A stretch of 17,962 nucleotides of DNA. Origin: Oscillospiraceae bacterium. GTDB lineage: Bacteria; Bacillota_A; Clostridia; Oscillospirales; Ruminococcaceae. The DNA lies in the NCBI GenBank assembly GCA_900766795.1, contig CAAFWX010000138.1:1-17962 (forward strand), given 5' to 3'. Positions 1 through 6,764 of this stretch are shown here, in pieces; within the stretch, counting starts at the first letter, position 1, and each line of letters starts with the position of its first letter. Under the pieces are notes generated by a model. The model had not been told where the DNA came from. It saw only the letters and a list, made by a program, of their open reading frames with translations, and did not search any database. Made by a program: the position numbers and the translations under genes.

Positions 1-32
1 GACTGGAGTTCAGACGTGTGCTCTTCCGATCT
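1..32. other. Illumina TruSeq adapter remnant (non-biological)
   Basis: These 32 bases match the 3' 32 bases of the 34-base Illumina TruSeq read-2 adapter, ending in the diagnostic CTCTTCCGATCT. The match stops exactly where an open coding frame begins (base 33). It is untrimmed library sequence at a contig end and should not be annotated as genome. Confidence 0.97.
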
Positions 33-422
33 TCCGAAATTCATCGCGCCCGAAACGTTCAGCTTCTTAGCTTTGTATTCATAGAGCGTGCCTGTAACCG
101 CAAGGGTCGCGCCCTTGTTCACGGTGAGCGTGCCCTTTATAAGCAGCTTTCCCTTTGAGCTTACCCACAGCTTCGCGCCGTTTTTGACAGTTACCGTCGT
201 TCCCGAGGGAATGGTGATTTTCTTGGAAACCGTCACGTTCTTAGATACTACATAGCTTTTACCCGCCTTGAGGGCAGTCTTGCCGTTCCACTCGACAGCC
301 TTTGTGGTAGCGCCGAGTTCCTGCACAACCGAAGCGGAATAAACCTCCGCGCCTGCGGGAACAGCAGCGCCCACTGTCATAACCGCGCAAAGAGCCAGTG
401 CACAAATCCTTTTCTTAAACAT
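33..422 (-). CDS. Secreted Lys/Gly/Ser-rich beta-repeat protein, partial second tandem copy
   Basis: This is the first 130 codons of a gene whose 3' part is lost at the adapter junction. It opens with ATG at 422, preceded by TTAGGAG, 24 bases after the stop of its paralogue, so the two are probably co-transcribed. Residues 1-25 are a signal peptide (FKKR, then a hydrophobic stretch, then a PAGA cleavage site). The mature part begins EVYSASVVQELGATTKA and continues with short beta-strand repeats rich in K, G, S, T and V, as in extracellular beta-solenoids. Over residues 1-90 only about five or six residues differ from the neighbouring copy; beyond residue 90 the two diverge more. Function is unknown. 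A cell-surface or matrix role is inference from export and repeat composition. Confidence 0.85.
153..422 (-). repeat. Direct repeat shared with 1206-1475 (duplicated 5' gene half)
   Basis: The 5' 270 bases of the two tandem genes align without gaps at an offset of 1053 bases. The stretch 297-376 is identical to 1350-1429 over 80 bases, including all third codon positions. This points to recent duplication or gene conversion. Confidence 0.9.
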
Positions 423-446
423 TACCTATCTCCTAATGAATACTTA

Positions 447-1475
447 TCAGAAAATCTCCGACGCATCGTCAGTGTTTTGGAACGCATACCACTTGCCGTC
501 CATCTTTACGCAAACAGTGCCGTCAGAGATTTCCATCTCGGAGGTCTTGTCGCCGCTCACAAGCACGGTCTTGCCGCCTACCTCGCATGCACCCTCGATG
601 TTCTTGTAGTACTTTGCGACTTCTGCGGGAATCTCCAGCTTTGTGTGGTCAACAGGCTTCAGCGTAACACCGGAAACGTCAACGCTCTCGGGCATACCGC
701 CAAGCTCCTGCGTAATCGCCATTACCATGAACACGGAAACCAGAGAAAGCGTGGCGTCAAAGTCCATTGCACCCTCGCCAAGCTCCGCGTTATACTCTGC
801 TCTCATATCGTCCAGCATTCCTGCGGGAAATGATGTATTGAGCGCCTTAACAACATCGTTCTCCACGAATAATGCGGTTTCCATATCGGCAATCAGCGCC
901 TTGATAGCTTTCTCGTCCTCTGCGGAGATACCGCTGCTAAGCGCGTTCTGAAGCTTCTTGCTGTCGTTCTTGCCCTTGATGGTGACAACTGCCTTTGAGC
1001 CGACGGTGAGGGACTTCGGCTCGCCCTTTACGGTGCCCTTTGAGTTCACGGTGAACTTGCCGTTGATTGTTACCTTCGCTTTGCTGCTAAGGCTCATGTC
1101 GCCGCTAACGCTGATAACCTTTCCGGAGTACTCATAGAGTTTGCCGGTTATCGCAAGCGTAGAGCCGGATTCGGTCTTAAGCTTGCCCTTTACATAAAGG
1201 CTGCCCTTGGAGCTTACCCACAGCTTCGCGCCTTTCTTGACGGTAACAGTCGTACCCGAGGGAATCGTAATTTTCTTGGAAACCGTCACATTCTTGGAAA
1301 CAACATAGCTCTTTCCTGCTTCGAGGGCGGTCTTTCCGTTCCACTCCGAAGCCTTTGTGGTAGCGCCGAGTTCCTGCACAACCGAAGCGGAATAAACCTC
1401 CGCGCCTGCGGGAACAGCAGCGCCCACTGCCATAACCGCGCATAGAGCCAGTGCACAGATTCTTTTCTTAAGCAT
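447..1475 (-). CDS. Secreted beta-repeat protein of unknown function (tandem copy 1)
   Basis: A 342-residue exported protein that I cannot assign to a named family. It starts at ATG 1475 behind TAAGGAG. Residues 1-25 form a signal peptide ending in PAGA. Residues about 55-168 are repeated short strands of the K-x-x-V-x-I-x-G-K type with many Lys, Gly, Ser and Thr, which suggests a right-handed beta-solenoid or bactofilin-like fold. Residues about 173-260 look helical (DSKKLQNALS onwards), and about 262-342 form a small mixed domain ending in KMDGKWYAFQN, which resembles the small DUF4878/NTF2-like tails of secreted clostridial proteins (weak inference). There is no sortase motif or transmembrane anchor, so it is probably free or held non-covalently. 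The same type of gene follows directly downstream. Confidence 0.88.
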   Translation of the reverse strand: MLKKRICALALCAVMAVGAAVPAGAEVYSASVVQELGATTKASEWNGKTALEAGKSYVVSKNVTVSKKITIPSGTTVTVKKGAKLWVSSKGSLYVKGKLKTESGSTLAITGKLYEYSGKVISVSGDMSLSSKAKVTINGKFTVNSKGTVKGEPKSLTVGSKAVVTIKGKNDSKKLQNALSSGISAEDEKAIKALIADMETALFVENDVVKALNTSFPAGMLDDMRAEYNAELGEGAMDFDATLSLVSVFMVMAITQELGGMPESVDVSGVTLKPVDHTKLEIPAEVAKYYKNIEGACEVGGKTVLVSGDKTSEMEISDGTVCVKMDGKWYAFQNTDDASEIF

Positions 1476-1554
1476 AGCAATTTCTCCTTAAAAATAATAT
1501 TACAGTTCGCCGCGCGGCACAATGCCTGCGGCAAAAATGTCCGAAACAAACCCC

Positions 1555-2505
1555 TCACTCTGCGGGAAACACATCTCCGCCGACGGCTTTTCTCGCCGCC
1601 TTAAACTGCGGACTTTTCTTAGTTATCAGACGGTCGGATATTCCGCTAGCCGTGCAGAGCCTTAGCGTAATCCTGCCGCTGTCAATCTGCGGATGGCGGA
1701 GAACACGCGCCGTGCAGGGTACCGCTCCGCTTTTCGCCGCCGCAAGAAAGCAGAATTTCTCGTCCTCATATGGAGCGTCGCCGCCCTTAAGCTGCTTGTG
1801 CAGCTTAGTGCGGGCAATCCGCGCGGTGAAGTGGCACCAGTCGCCCTCCTCCAAAGGACAAATTCCCACATCGGGGCAGGGCGCGCAAATCTGTGCGCCA
1901 AGGGAAATAAGCTGCTTCCTCGCTTCCCTAAGCTGCGAAAATCCCTCGGGCGTGCCCGGCTCAACTATAAGCAGCAGCTTGTCTGCCGCGCTCCAAAGCC
2001 GCTCCACCGCCGCCTTTCGGTTGGAAGCGCTCATTTCGTTCAGGCAATAGCTGCTGAGCACAAGGTCGGCGTGCTCGGGAAAGCCCATGTTCACATCGCA
2101 CCTGCGCCACTCGGCGGCAAGCCCCCTGCTCTCGCAAAGCAGCTTTCCTATCTCCAGCATATCCTGCTCCCGCTCAAGGCAGGTGAATTTCTCGGCTTGC
2201 GTCAGCAGGCTTGCCGCGTGGGTCGCCGCACCCGTACCCGCGCCGACATCAAGCACGCAGGAGATATCCCCCGCAAACTGCGCAAGGGTAAGCTCCAGCG
2301 CCCTTTCCGCCGCGCCAAAGGTAGCGGGCATACGCACCGCCGAATAGGCTATGATATCCCGCCTGCCGTTTGTCAGCACACGTCCCTTGCCGCTCTCGCC
2401 GCGGTAGCGCTCCGAAAGCCTTGCGGCATTCTGCGACAGGGCTTTCGGGTTTTCAGCCAAAGCCAGCCGCTCGATTTCAGCGCGCAGCTCAACAGGAAAT
2501 TCCAT
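1555..2505 (-). CDS. Rsm22/METTL17-type SAM-dependent methyltransferase with Fe-S cysteine signature
   Basis: A 316-residue protein of the small-ribosomal-subunit Rsm22 family. The SAM-binding motif I is LDVGAGTGAAT (residues 85-95), followed by a Rossmann-type domain and LIVEPGTPEG (179-188), the usual Rsm22 post-motif. Cysteines 210, 216 and 224 lie in a CPx4CPLx5WCHF-like arrangement, and Cys284 sits in LCTASG. This is the four-cysteine pattern reported to hold a [4Fe-4S] cluster in mitochondrial METTL17, with the same 6 and 8 residue spacings. Mitochondrial members assist small-subunit ribosome assembly; the role of bacterial members is not settled. Its ATG (2505-2503) overlaps the TGA of the SGNH hydrolase gene by one base (TGATG), so translation is probably coupled. 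The family call is firm; methylation activity is inference. Confidence 0.87.
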   Translation of the reverse strand: MEFPVELRAEIERLALAENPKALSQNAARLSERYRGESGKGRVLTNGRRDIIAYSAVRMPATFGAAERALELTLAQFAGDISCVLDVGAGTGAATHAASLLTQAEKFTCLEREQDMLEIGKLLCESRGLAAEWRRCDVNMGFPEHADLVLSSYCLNEMSASNRKAAVERLWSAADKLLLIVEPGTPEGFSQLREARKQLISLGAQICAPCPDVGICPLEEGDWCHFTARIARTKLHKQLKGGDAPYEDEKFCFLAAAKSGAVPCTARVLRHPQIDSGRITLRLCTASGISDRLITKKSPQFKAARKAVGGDVFPAE

Positions 2506-3269
2506 CAGAAGTAGTTATTGCGTATCTCTTTGGCAACATACGCGCCCTCGAGAGCCTGACCCGCGGGCACGGGGTGAAGCCCGTCGGCGAGGTATCTTCC
2601 TGCGCCGCCGATTACCTCGAATTTCTCGCAGATTCCGCTGTTGTTGTAGCAGTCGATAACCTGCGCGGACATACCGCCCGCAACACGCTTCATTACGGGA
2701 ATCTGCTTTAGGGTCTTTGCGTTGTGCTCGGGGGTTGCGGTCTGGAGAGGGGTCATAACAAACACGCGGCAAAGCGGGAACTTCTCCTGTATCATCTGAA
2801 TGCACCAGCGCATTGCGCCCGCAGTGGTGAACAGGTCGATATCGGCGTTGCCATCAAGCTTCTTTCCGCAAAGCGCTTTTTCTGCGTCGCCGAAGCAGTC
2901 CTCCGAATCGTTTGTGCCATAGGCGAAAACAAAGATATCAGGAGCAGGATACTCCCCGCTTTCAACCTCCGCTATAAACTTGCTGATATGAACCACCGCA
3001 CAGTTGTTCATGCGCTTCCTTATTTCCTCGGGGTCGTCTGTCGGCTCCCAGCCGGAGGAAATTCCCGCAAAATCGGGAGAGCCGAAGTCCTGCGTTGTGA
3101 GGGTCTTTCCGCCGCACTCAACGGTGCGCTTGTACCATACCGAGCTTCCTACTGCGGTGTTGTGATGGGTTTTCATGTTAAGGGCTTCAAAAACGTGACG
3201 GCTCCACTGGTTTCCCTGTGTTATACTGTCACCCGAAACTCCGAGGTTAAGATTCTCAAATGCTGTCAT
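2505..3269 (-). CDS. SGNH/GDSL-family hydrolase
   Basis: A 254-residue SGNH-fold hydrolase, probably an esterase or deacylase. Block I is GVSGDSITQG with the nucleophile Ser15. A Gly at 41 fits block II. Block III is YGTND (117-121) with Asn120, and block V is DGLH with Asp229 and His232. All catalytic residues are therefore present. No signal peptide is seen, so it should act in the cytoplasm. The substrate cannot be read from the sequence. ATG 3269 follows AAGGAAG, and a strong promoter lies about 60 bases upstream. It is the first gene of a two-gene unit with the Rsm22-like gene. The pairing of a hydrolase with a ribosome-assembly-type protein has no explanation that I know of. Confidence 0.88.
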   Translation of the reverse strand: MTAFENLNLGVSGDSITQGNQWSRHVFEALNMKTHHNTAVGSSVWYKRTVECGGKTLTTQDFGSPDFAGISSGWEPTDDPEEIRKRMNNCAVVHISKFIAEVESGEYPAPDIFVFAYGTNDSEDCFGDAEKALCGKKLDGNADIDLFTTAGAMRWCIQMIQEKFPLCRVFVMTPLQTATPEHNAKTLKQIPVMKRVAGGMSAQVIDCYNNSGICEKFEVIGGAGRYLADGLHPVPAGQALEGAYVAKEIRNNYF

Positions 3270-3302
3270 TTATTTATTTCTTCCTTTATGTATTTACGGG
3301 AT

Positions 3303-3323
3303 TATGGCATATTTCCTGCCATA
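3303..3323 (-). promoter_or_regulatory. Operator-like palindrome at the transcription start
   Basis: A perfect inverted repeat with 7-base arms, TATGGCA-N7-TGCCATA, lies just downstream of the -10 box of the SGNH hydrolase promoter and covers the predicted start site. It fits a repressor operator; in RNA it could also form a hairpin at the 5' end. The regulator is unknown. Confidence 0.45.
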
Positions 3324-3328
3324 CAACT

Positions 3329-3357
3329 ATTGTAATACAAAACCTATATTTTGTAAA
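3329..3357 (-). promoter_or_regulatory. Sigma-A-type promoter for the SGNH hydrolase and Rsm22-like genes
   Basis: On the minus strand, -35 TTTACA (3357-3352) and -10 TACAAT (3334-3329) each match consensus at five of six bases, with an ideal 17-base spacer. The predicted start is near 3322, giving a leader of about 53 bases. Confidence 0.65.
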
Positions 3358-3386
3358 GGGGGTTTATAAAACTTCTGCTCAACAGG

Positions 3387-3893
3387 TCAGCCGAAAAGCC
3401 CGCGCATTTCGTCCATGAACGGCTCGTCGTACAGCTTCGGATAGTACCCGAAAACAAGGTCGTAGAACTGCTCGCCGCTCAGCGCCTCAAACTCCCCGAA
3501 AATAAATCCCGGATAGCTTTTCATCGCGTCAGCCATGGAGCGCGCCTTGTCGGCTTCGCCTGCGGCAAGCTTTGCGCAAATCATGTCGTTGCCGTAAATC
3601 AGAGCGGGAACGTGCTTTTGCGCCTTGTCAAAGTCATAGTCTATGACGGGACAAAACCAGCCGAAGAACCTTTTCACCCTGTGGTAAAGCGGCTTATCGG
3701 CGGCTTTCAGCTCGCGCTTCAGCGCCGGCATAACATCGCGCAGCGGGCGCTGCTCGTGATTCGTATGGGAAAGTGCGGCGGATAGGCTGTCAAGCGCCGC
3801 CGTGCTGCACGCTTCGCCTTTCGCGTACTCCGAATACACCGCCCTGCACACCAGCAGCACGCGACCCAGCGCGTTTTTCTCCGACATAGCCAT
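3387..3893 (-). CDS. Hypothetical protein downstream of whiA
   Basis: A 168-residue protein that I do not recognise. I chose ATG 3893 because GAGGTGAG sits a few bases upstream; an in-frame GTG at 3938 would add 15 residues but lacks a ribosome binding site. It looks soluble and mostly helical: a basic N-terminal half with ALKRELKAADKPLYHRVKRFFGW-like composition, then DYDFDKAQKH and an aromatic, acidic C-terminus (GEQFYDLVFGYYPKLYDEP). There is no signal peptide, membrane segment or recognisable catalytic motif. The helix and loop pattern could be a repeat-type scaffold, but this is weak. It follows whiA after 65 bases with no terminator that I can see, so it is probably the last gene of the hprK operon. 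Confidence 0.75.
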   Translation of the reverse strand: MAMSEKNALGRVLLVCRAVYSEYAKGEACSTAALDSLSAALSHTNHEQRPLRDVMPALKRELKAADKPLYHRVKRFFGWFCPVIDYDFDKAQKHVPALIYGNDMICAKLAAGEADKARSMADAMKSYPGFIFGEFEALSGEQFYDLVFGYYPKLYDEPFMDEMRGLFG

Positions 3894-3958
3894 TGCACTC
3901 ACCTCAGCTTTCAACTGTCTTTGCAAACCGCTTTGCACCGCTTATAAAGCGCAAACGG

Positions 3959-4858
3959 TCATTTGTGCGAGTTTCTGATTTCCTCCGCGATTGCCGCCAG
4001 CCGCTTTAGACGGTGATTTAGTCCGCTTCGGGACAGCGGCGGGTCGGAAAGCTCGCACAGCTCGCTTAAGGAGCTTTCGCGGTTGTCCAGACGAAGCAGA
4101 GCGGTTTCCAGCAGCTCGGGCTTTAAGCTGTCCCTGCCGCGCTCGGCAAAAATCAACTCAATATCGCTGCACATTCTGTTCGCCGCCTCGATGGTTTTGT
4201 CGAGATTTGCGCTGTCGCAGTTCACTCCGCGGTTGGCACGGTTTCGCACGCTGCGCTCCACCTTTATCTGCATTATCTCCATGGAATACTGCCCCGCGCC
4301 GATATAGGTCAGAAAATCCTCGATAACAAGGCTTTCCTTGGCGTAAATCACAATGCTCGCGTCACTGCTTGTGCGGCGGCGCTTCGTCGTTTTCATGGGT
4401 ATTCCGTGCTCGGTGATGAAGCTGAAAAGCAGCGCCGCTCTTGCGTTGTCCGACATGTTCAGCTCAAGGTGGTAGCCCTTGTTAGGGTCAGTAAGCGACC
4501 CGCAGGAAATGAACACTCCGCGCAGAAACGCTCCGCTGTCGCTGTCGTTTCCCGATACCGCCGAGCCTATGTCCTCGCAGCCGCCAAACGGCTCCTCGCC
4601 CTCCGACTTGAAAGCAAAGGTGTAGAGCGAGCTGCCGCAGCGAACGCGCCGCGTGATTTCGTGCCGCGACTTTGGGAACACTTCCTCCGCAAGCAGCCGC
4701 GCGGTTTCGATAACATCGGGGTTTTCCGTCTGAATAACGTTCCTCCCGTTATGTACGCGTCCTGCAAAGAAAAGCCCATACAGCATGGCAGACTTCTCGC
4801 TGCGCCCCATTTCCTTTATCTGGCACAGTTCCTTTTTCAGTTCAGAGCAATATGACAC
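3959..4858 (-). CDS. whiA: WhiA, sporulation/cell-division DNA-binding regulator
   Basis: A 299-residue WhiA, close to the usual family length. The N-terminal two thirds form the LAGLIDADG-homing-endonuclease-like fold without the nuclease activity; the hallmark GAFLRGVFISCGSLTDPNKG lies near residues 107-126. The C-terminal 80 or so residues form a helix-turn-helix domain, with NRANRGVNCDSANLDKT leading in and PPLSRSGLNHRLKRL as the recognition region. It starts at GTG 4858, supported by AAAGGAGC eight bases upstream; no nearby ATG has such a site. WhiA is needed for sporulation-linked division in actinomycetes and influences division and chromosome segregation in Bacillus. It lies 36 bases after rapZ, as in many Bacillota, but without yvcK between them. 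Confidence 0.96.
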   Translation of the reverse strand: MSYCSELKKELCQIKEMGRSEKSAMLYGLFFAGRVHNGRNVIQTENPDVIETARLLAEEVFPKSRHEITRRVRCGSSLYTFAFKSEGEEPFGGCEDIGSAVSGNDSDSGAFLRGVFISCGSLTDPNKGYHLELNMSDNARAALLFSFITEHGIPMKTTKRRRTSSDASIVIYAKESLVIEDFLTYIGAGQYSMEIMQIKVERSVRNRANRGVNCDSANLDKTIEAANRMCSDIELIFAERGRDSLKPELLETALLRLDNRESSLSELCELSDPPLSRSGLNHRLKRLAAIAEEIRNSHK

Positions 4859-4894
4859 GAAAAACGCTCCTTTCCTACTGCCTTTTTGCGGCGG

Positions 4895-5752
4895 TCACTT
4901 CTTTTCAATATCCCTGTGGAGTATGCGCACCTTGCAGCCCTTTTCCCGCAGAAAAGCCGCCATGCGTTCGGTGAAAGTAATGCTGCGGTGCTTTCCGCCT
5001 GTGCAGCCGAACGCAATCACCAGCCTGCTCTTGCCCTCGGACACATAGTGCGGGATGAGAAATTCAATGAGGTCGCGAAGCTTGTGCTCCAGCTCCTGCG
5101 ACTGCTCAAAGCTCATCACATAGTCGCGCACTTCCTCGTCAAGCCCCGTCTTTTCCTTAAGCTCGGGTATGTAAAAGGGATTCGGCAGGCAGCGCACGTC
5201 GAACACAAGGTCCGCTTCGCTCGGAGAGCCGTACTTGAAGCCGAAGCTCATGCAGGACACAATCATTCTGTCGGTCGGCTTGTCGAGGAAAAGGTCGGCT
5301 ATCTGCTCCTTAAGCTGACCCGAGCTTAAAAAGGTGCTGTCCACGATGTAGTCCGCATTCTCGCGTATCTCACCCAGAAGCTCAATCTCCGCGTCGATTG
5401 CTTTGGAAAGGTCGCCGCCCGAAACCTCGTCGAGAGGGTGCTTTCGCCGCGTTTCGGAATAGCGCTTCATAAGCACCTCGCGGCTTGCTTCAAGGAACAG
5501 CACCTTGACGTCTATGCCGCGAATGTGAAGCTTCGCAATGACCTCTGTAAGCTTGAAAAAGAGAGTACCTCCGCGAATATCTGTGACAACGGCAACCTTG
5601 TTTATCTCGCTGTTCTCGCTGCACATCGACGCAAAGTTCGGGATAAGCTGCGGCGGCATGTTGTCTATGCAGAAGTAGCCGATATCCTCCAGCACCTTTA
5701 TAGCGGAGGATTTTCCCGAGCCGCTTATTCCTGTGACGATTATGAGTTCCAT
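4895..5752 (-). CDS. rapZ: RapZ/YvcJ-family RNase adapter nucleotide-binding protein
   Basis: A 285-residue RapZ (YvcJ) protein of normal length. Residues 8-16, GISGSGKSS, are the Walker A loop, and VVTDIRG (55-61) is the family's second conserved strand. The C-terminal domain carries the diagnostic GCTGGKHRS (249-257) and ends in HRDIEKK. In E. coli RapZ senses glucosamine-6-phosphate and directs RNase E to the small RNA GlmZ. In Bacillota the protein binds and hydrolyses nucleotides, and its RNA target is not established. ATG 5752 follows AGGAG nine bases upstream. It sits 45 bases after murB, which fits a role around amino-sugar and cell-wall precursor supply. Confidence 0.96.
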   Translation of the reverse strand: MELIIVTGISGSGKSSAIKVLEDIGYFCIDNMPPQLIPNFASMCSENSEINKVAVVTDIRGGTLFFKLTEVIAKLHIRGIDVKVLFLEASREVLMKRYSETRRKHPLDEVSGGDLSKAIDAEIELLGEIRENADYIVDSTFLSSGQLKEQIADLFLDKPTDRMIVSCMSFGFKYGSPSEADLVFDVRCLPNPFYIPELKEKTGLDEEVRDYVMSFEQSQELEHKLRDLIEFLIPHYVSEGKSRLVIAFGCTGGKHRSITFTERMAAFLREKGCKVRILHRDIEKK

Positions 5753-5797
5753 TTTCTTTTGCTCCTCGTAAGGGGCTTTGCACCGCTGCTTGTTATG

Positions 5798-6700
5798 CTA
5801 TCTTACGATAAGCATTTCGCACTCCAGTTCAATGCCCTTTTGTTCTCTGACAACGCGCTTTATGTGTTTCACCAGTTCCTGAACGTCCCTGCTTGTCGCG
5901 CCGCCGCGGTTGATGACAAAGCCGCTGTGCTTCTCGCTAACCTGTGCGCCGCCGACAGTGCACCCCTTAAGCCCGCACTCCTCAATAAGCGCGGCGGCAA
6001 AATAGCCCTCGGGGCGCTTGAACGTGCTTCCGCAGGAGGGAAACTCCAGCGGCTGCTTGTCGCGGCGCTTTTGCATCAGTTCGTCCATGCGCGCCTTTAT
6101 CTGTGCACGCTCTCCCGCCGCAAGCCGCATGGTTACCGACGTGATTATGCAGCCGCGCTGTGCAAAAACGCTGTGGCGGTAGCTAAGTTCCATATCCTCT
6201 GCGGGCATTTCACAAAACGCGCCGTTCTCGTCAATATATCTGCACGACGTAACAACGTCCTTCATCTCGCCGCCATACGCGCCCGCGTTCATGTAAAGCG
6301 CGCCGCCCACCGTCCCGGGGATTCCGTAGGCAAACTCCAACCCCGAAAGACCGTTTTCGAGAGCGGCATTGCACACCGCCGAAAGCGCAGCGCCCGCGCC
6401 CGCCGTCACACGATTACCCTCGACGGCGACGCCGCCCATCTCCTGCCCCAGAAGAATAACGCAGCCGCGAAAGCCCTCGTCCGGGAACAGAACATTGCTC
6501 CCCCTCCCCAGCACGAAATACGGGATATCATCGCCGCGGCAGGTTTCCAGCAGGCTGCGCAGCGCCTCCTCGCTGTTGGGCTTTACAAGAATGTCACATG
6601 CGCCGCCGATTCTCATGGAACAATGCCGCGAAAGCAACGCGCCCCGCTCAAAAGCCACGCCGCATTCCGCGCAAAGCGCTTCTATCAACGAATAATCCAT
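5798..6700 (-). CDS. murB: UDP-N-acetylenolpyruvoylglucosamine reductase MurB
   Basis: A 300-residue MurB that reduces UDP-GlcNAc-enolpyruvate to UDP-MurNAc with NADPH, using FAD, in the cytoplasmic stage of peptidoglycan synthesis. The FAD-binding domain shows GRGSNVL (65-71) and YGIPGTVGGALYMNAGAYGG (125-144). YRHSVF (174-179) carries the conserved Arg. GSTFKRPEGYF (224-234) holds the catalytic Ser225, and the C-terminal LECE stretch holds the catalytic Glu. It is the shorter Bacillus-like type II form. I chose ATG 6700 because GGAGGGGAG lies directly upstream and the usual N-terminus begins here. A longer in-frame start at 6775 would overlap the preceding ROK gene and has no support. Confidence 0.96.
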   Translation of the reverse strand: MDYSLIEALCAECGVAFERGALLSRHCSMRIGGACDILVKPNSEEALRSLLETCRGDDIPYFVLGRGSNVLFPDEGFRGCVILLGQEMGGVAVEGNRVTAGAGAALSAVCNAALENGLSGLEFAYGIPGTVGGALYMNAGAYGGEMKDVVTSCRYIDENGAFCEMPAEDMELSYRHSVFAQRGCIITSVTMRLAAGERAQIKARMDELMQKRRDKQPLEFPSCGSTFKRPEGYFAAALIEECGLKGCTVGGAQVSEKHSGFVINRGGATSRDVQELVKHIKRVVREQKGIELECEMLIVR

Positions 6701-6721
6701 TCTCCCCTCCGATATCAAACA

Positions 6722-6745
6722 AAGGGCAGGCAACGCCCGCCCCTT
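6722..6745 (-). terminator. GC-rich hairpin between ROK kinase and murB (weak attenuator candidate)
   Basis: On the minus strand AAGGG-g-CGGGC pairs with GCCTG-CCCTT around a three-base loop (10 pairs, one bulge, one G-U), followed by TTGTTTG. The T tract is poor, so read-through into murB is likely. It may tune or partly separate the two genes. Confidence 0.35.
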
Positions 6746-6764
6746 GCGAATATGTGAAAAATTA

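Noticed and set aside
1..32. Possible attachment site or mobile-element end at the left edge
   Set aside because: The sequence is exactly a commercial library adapter, so no biological reading is warranted.
5438..6757. 439-codon open frame on the plus strand
   Set aside because: Antisense to rapZ and murB, both unmistakable. The translation is Arg/Ala/His-rich without motifs, as expected for a shadow frame.
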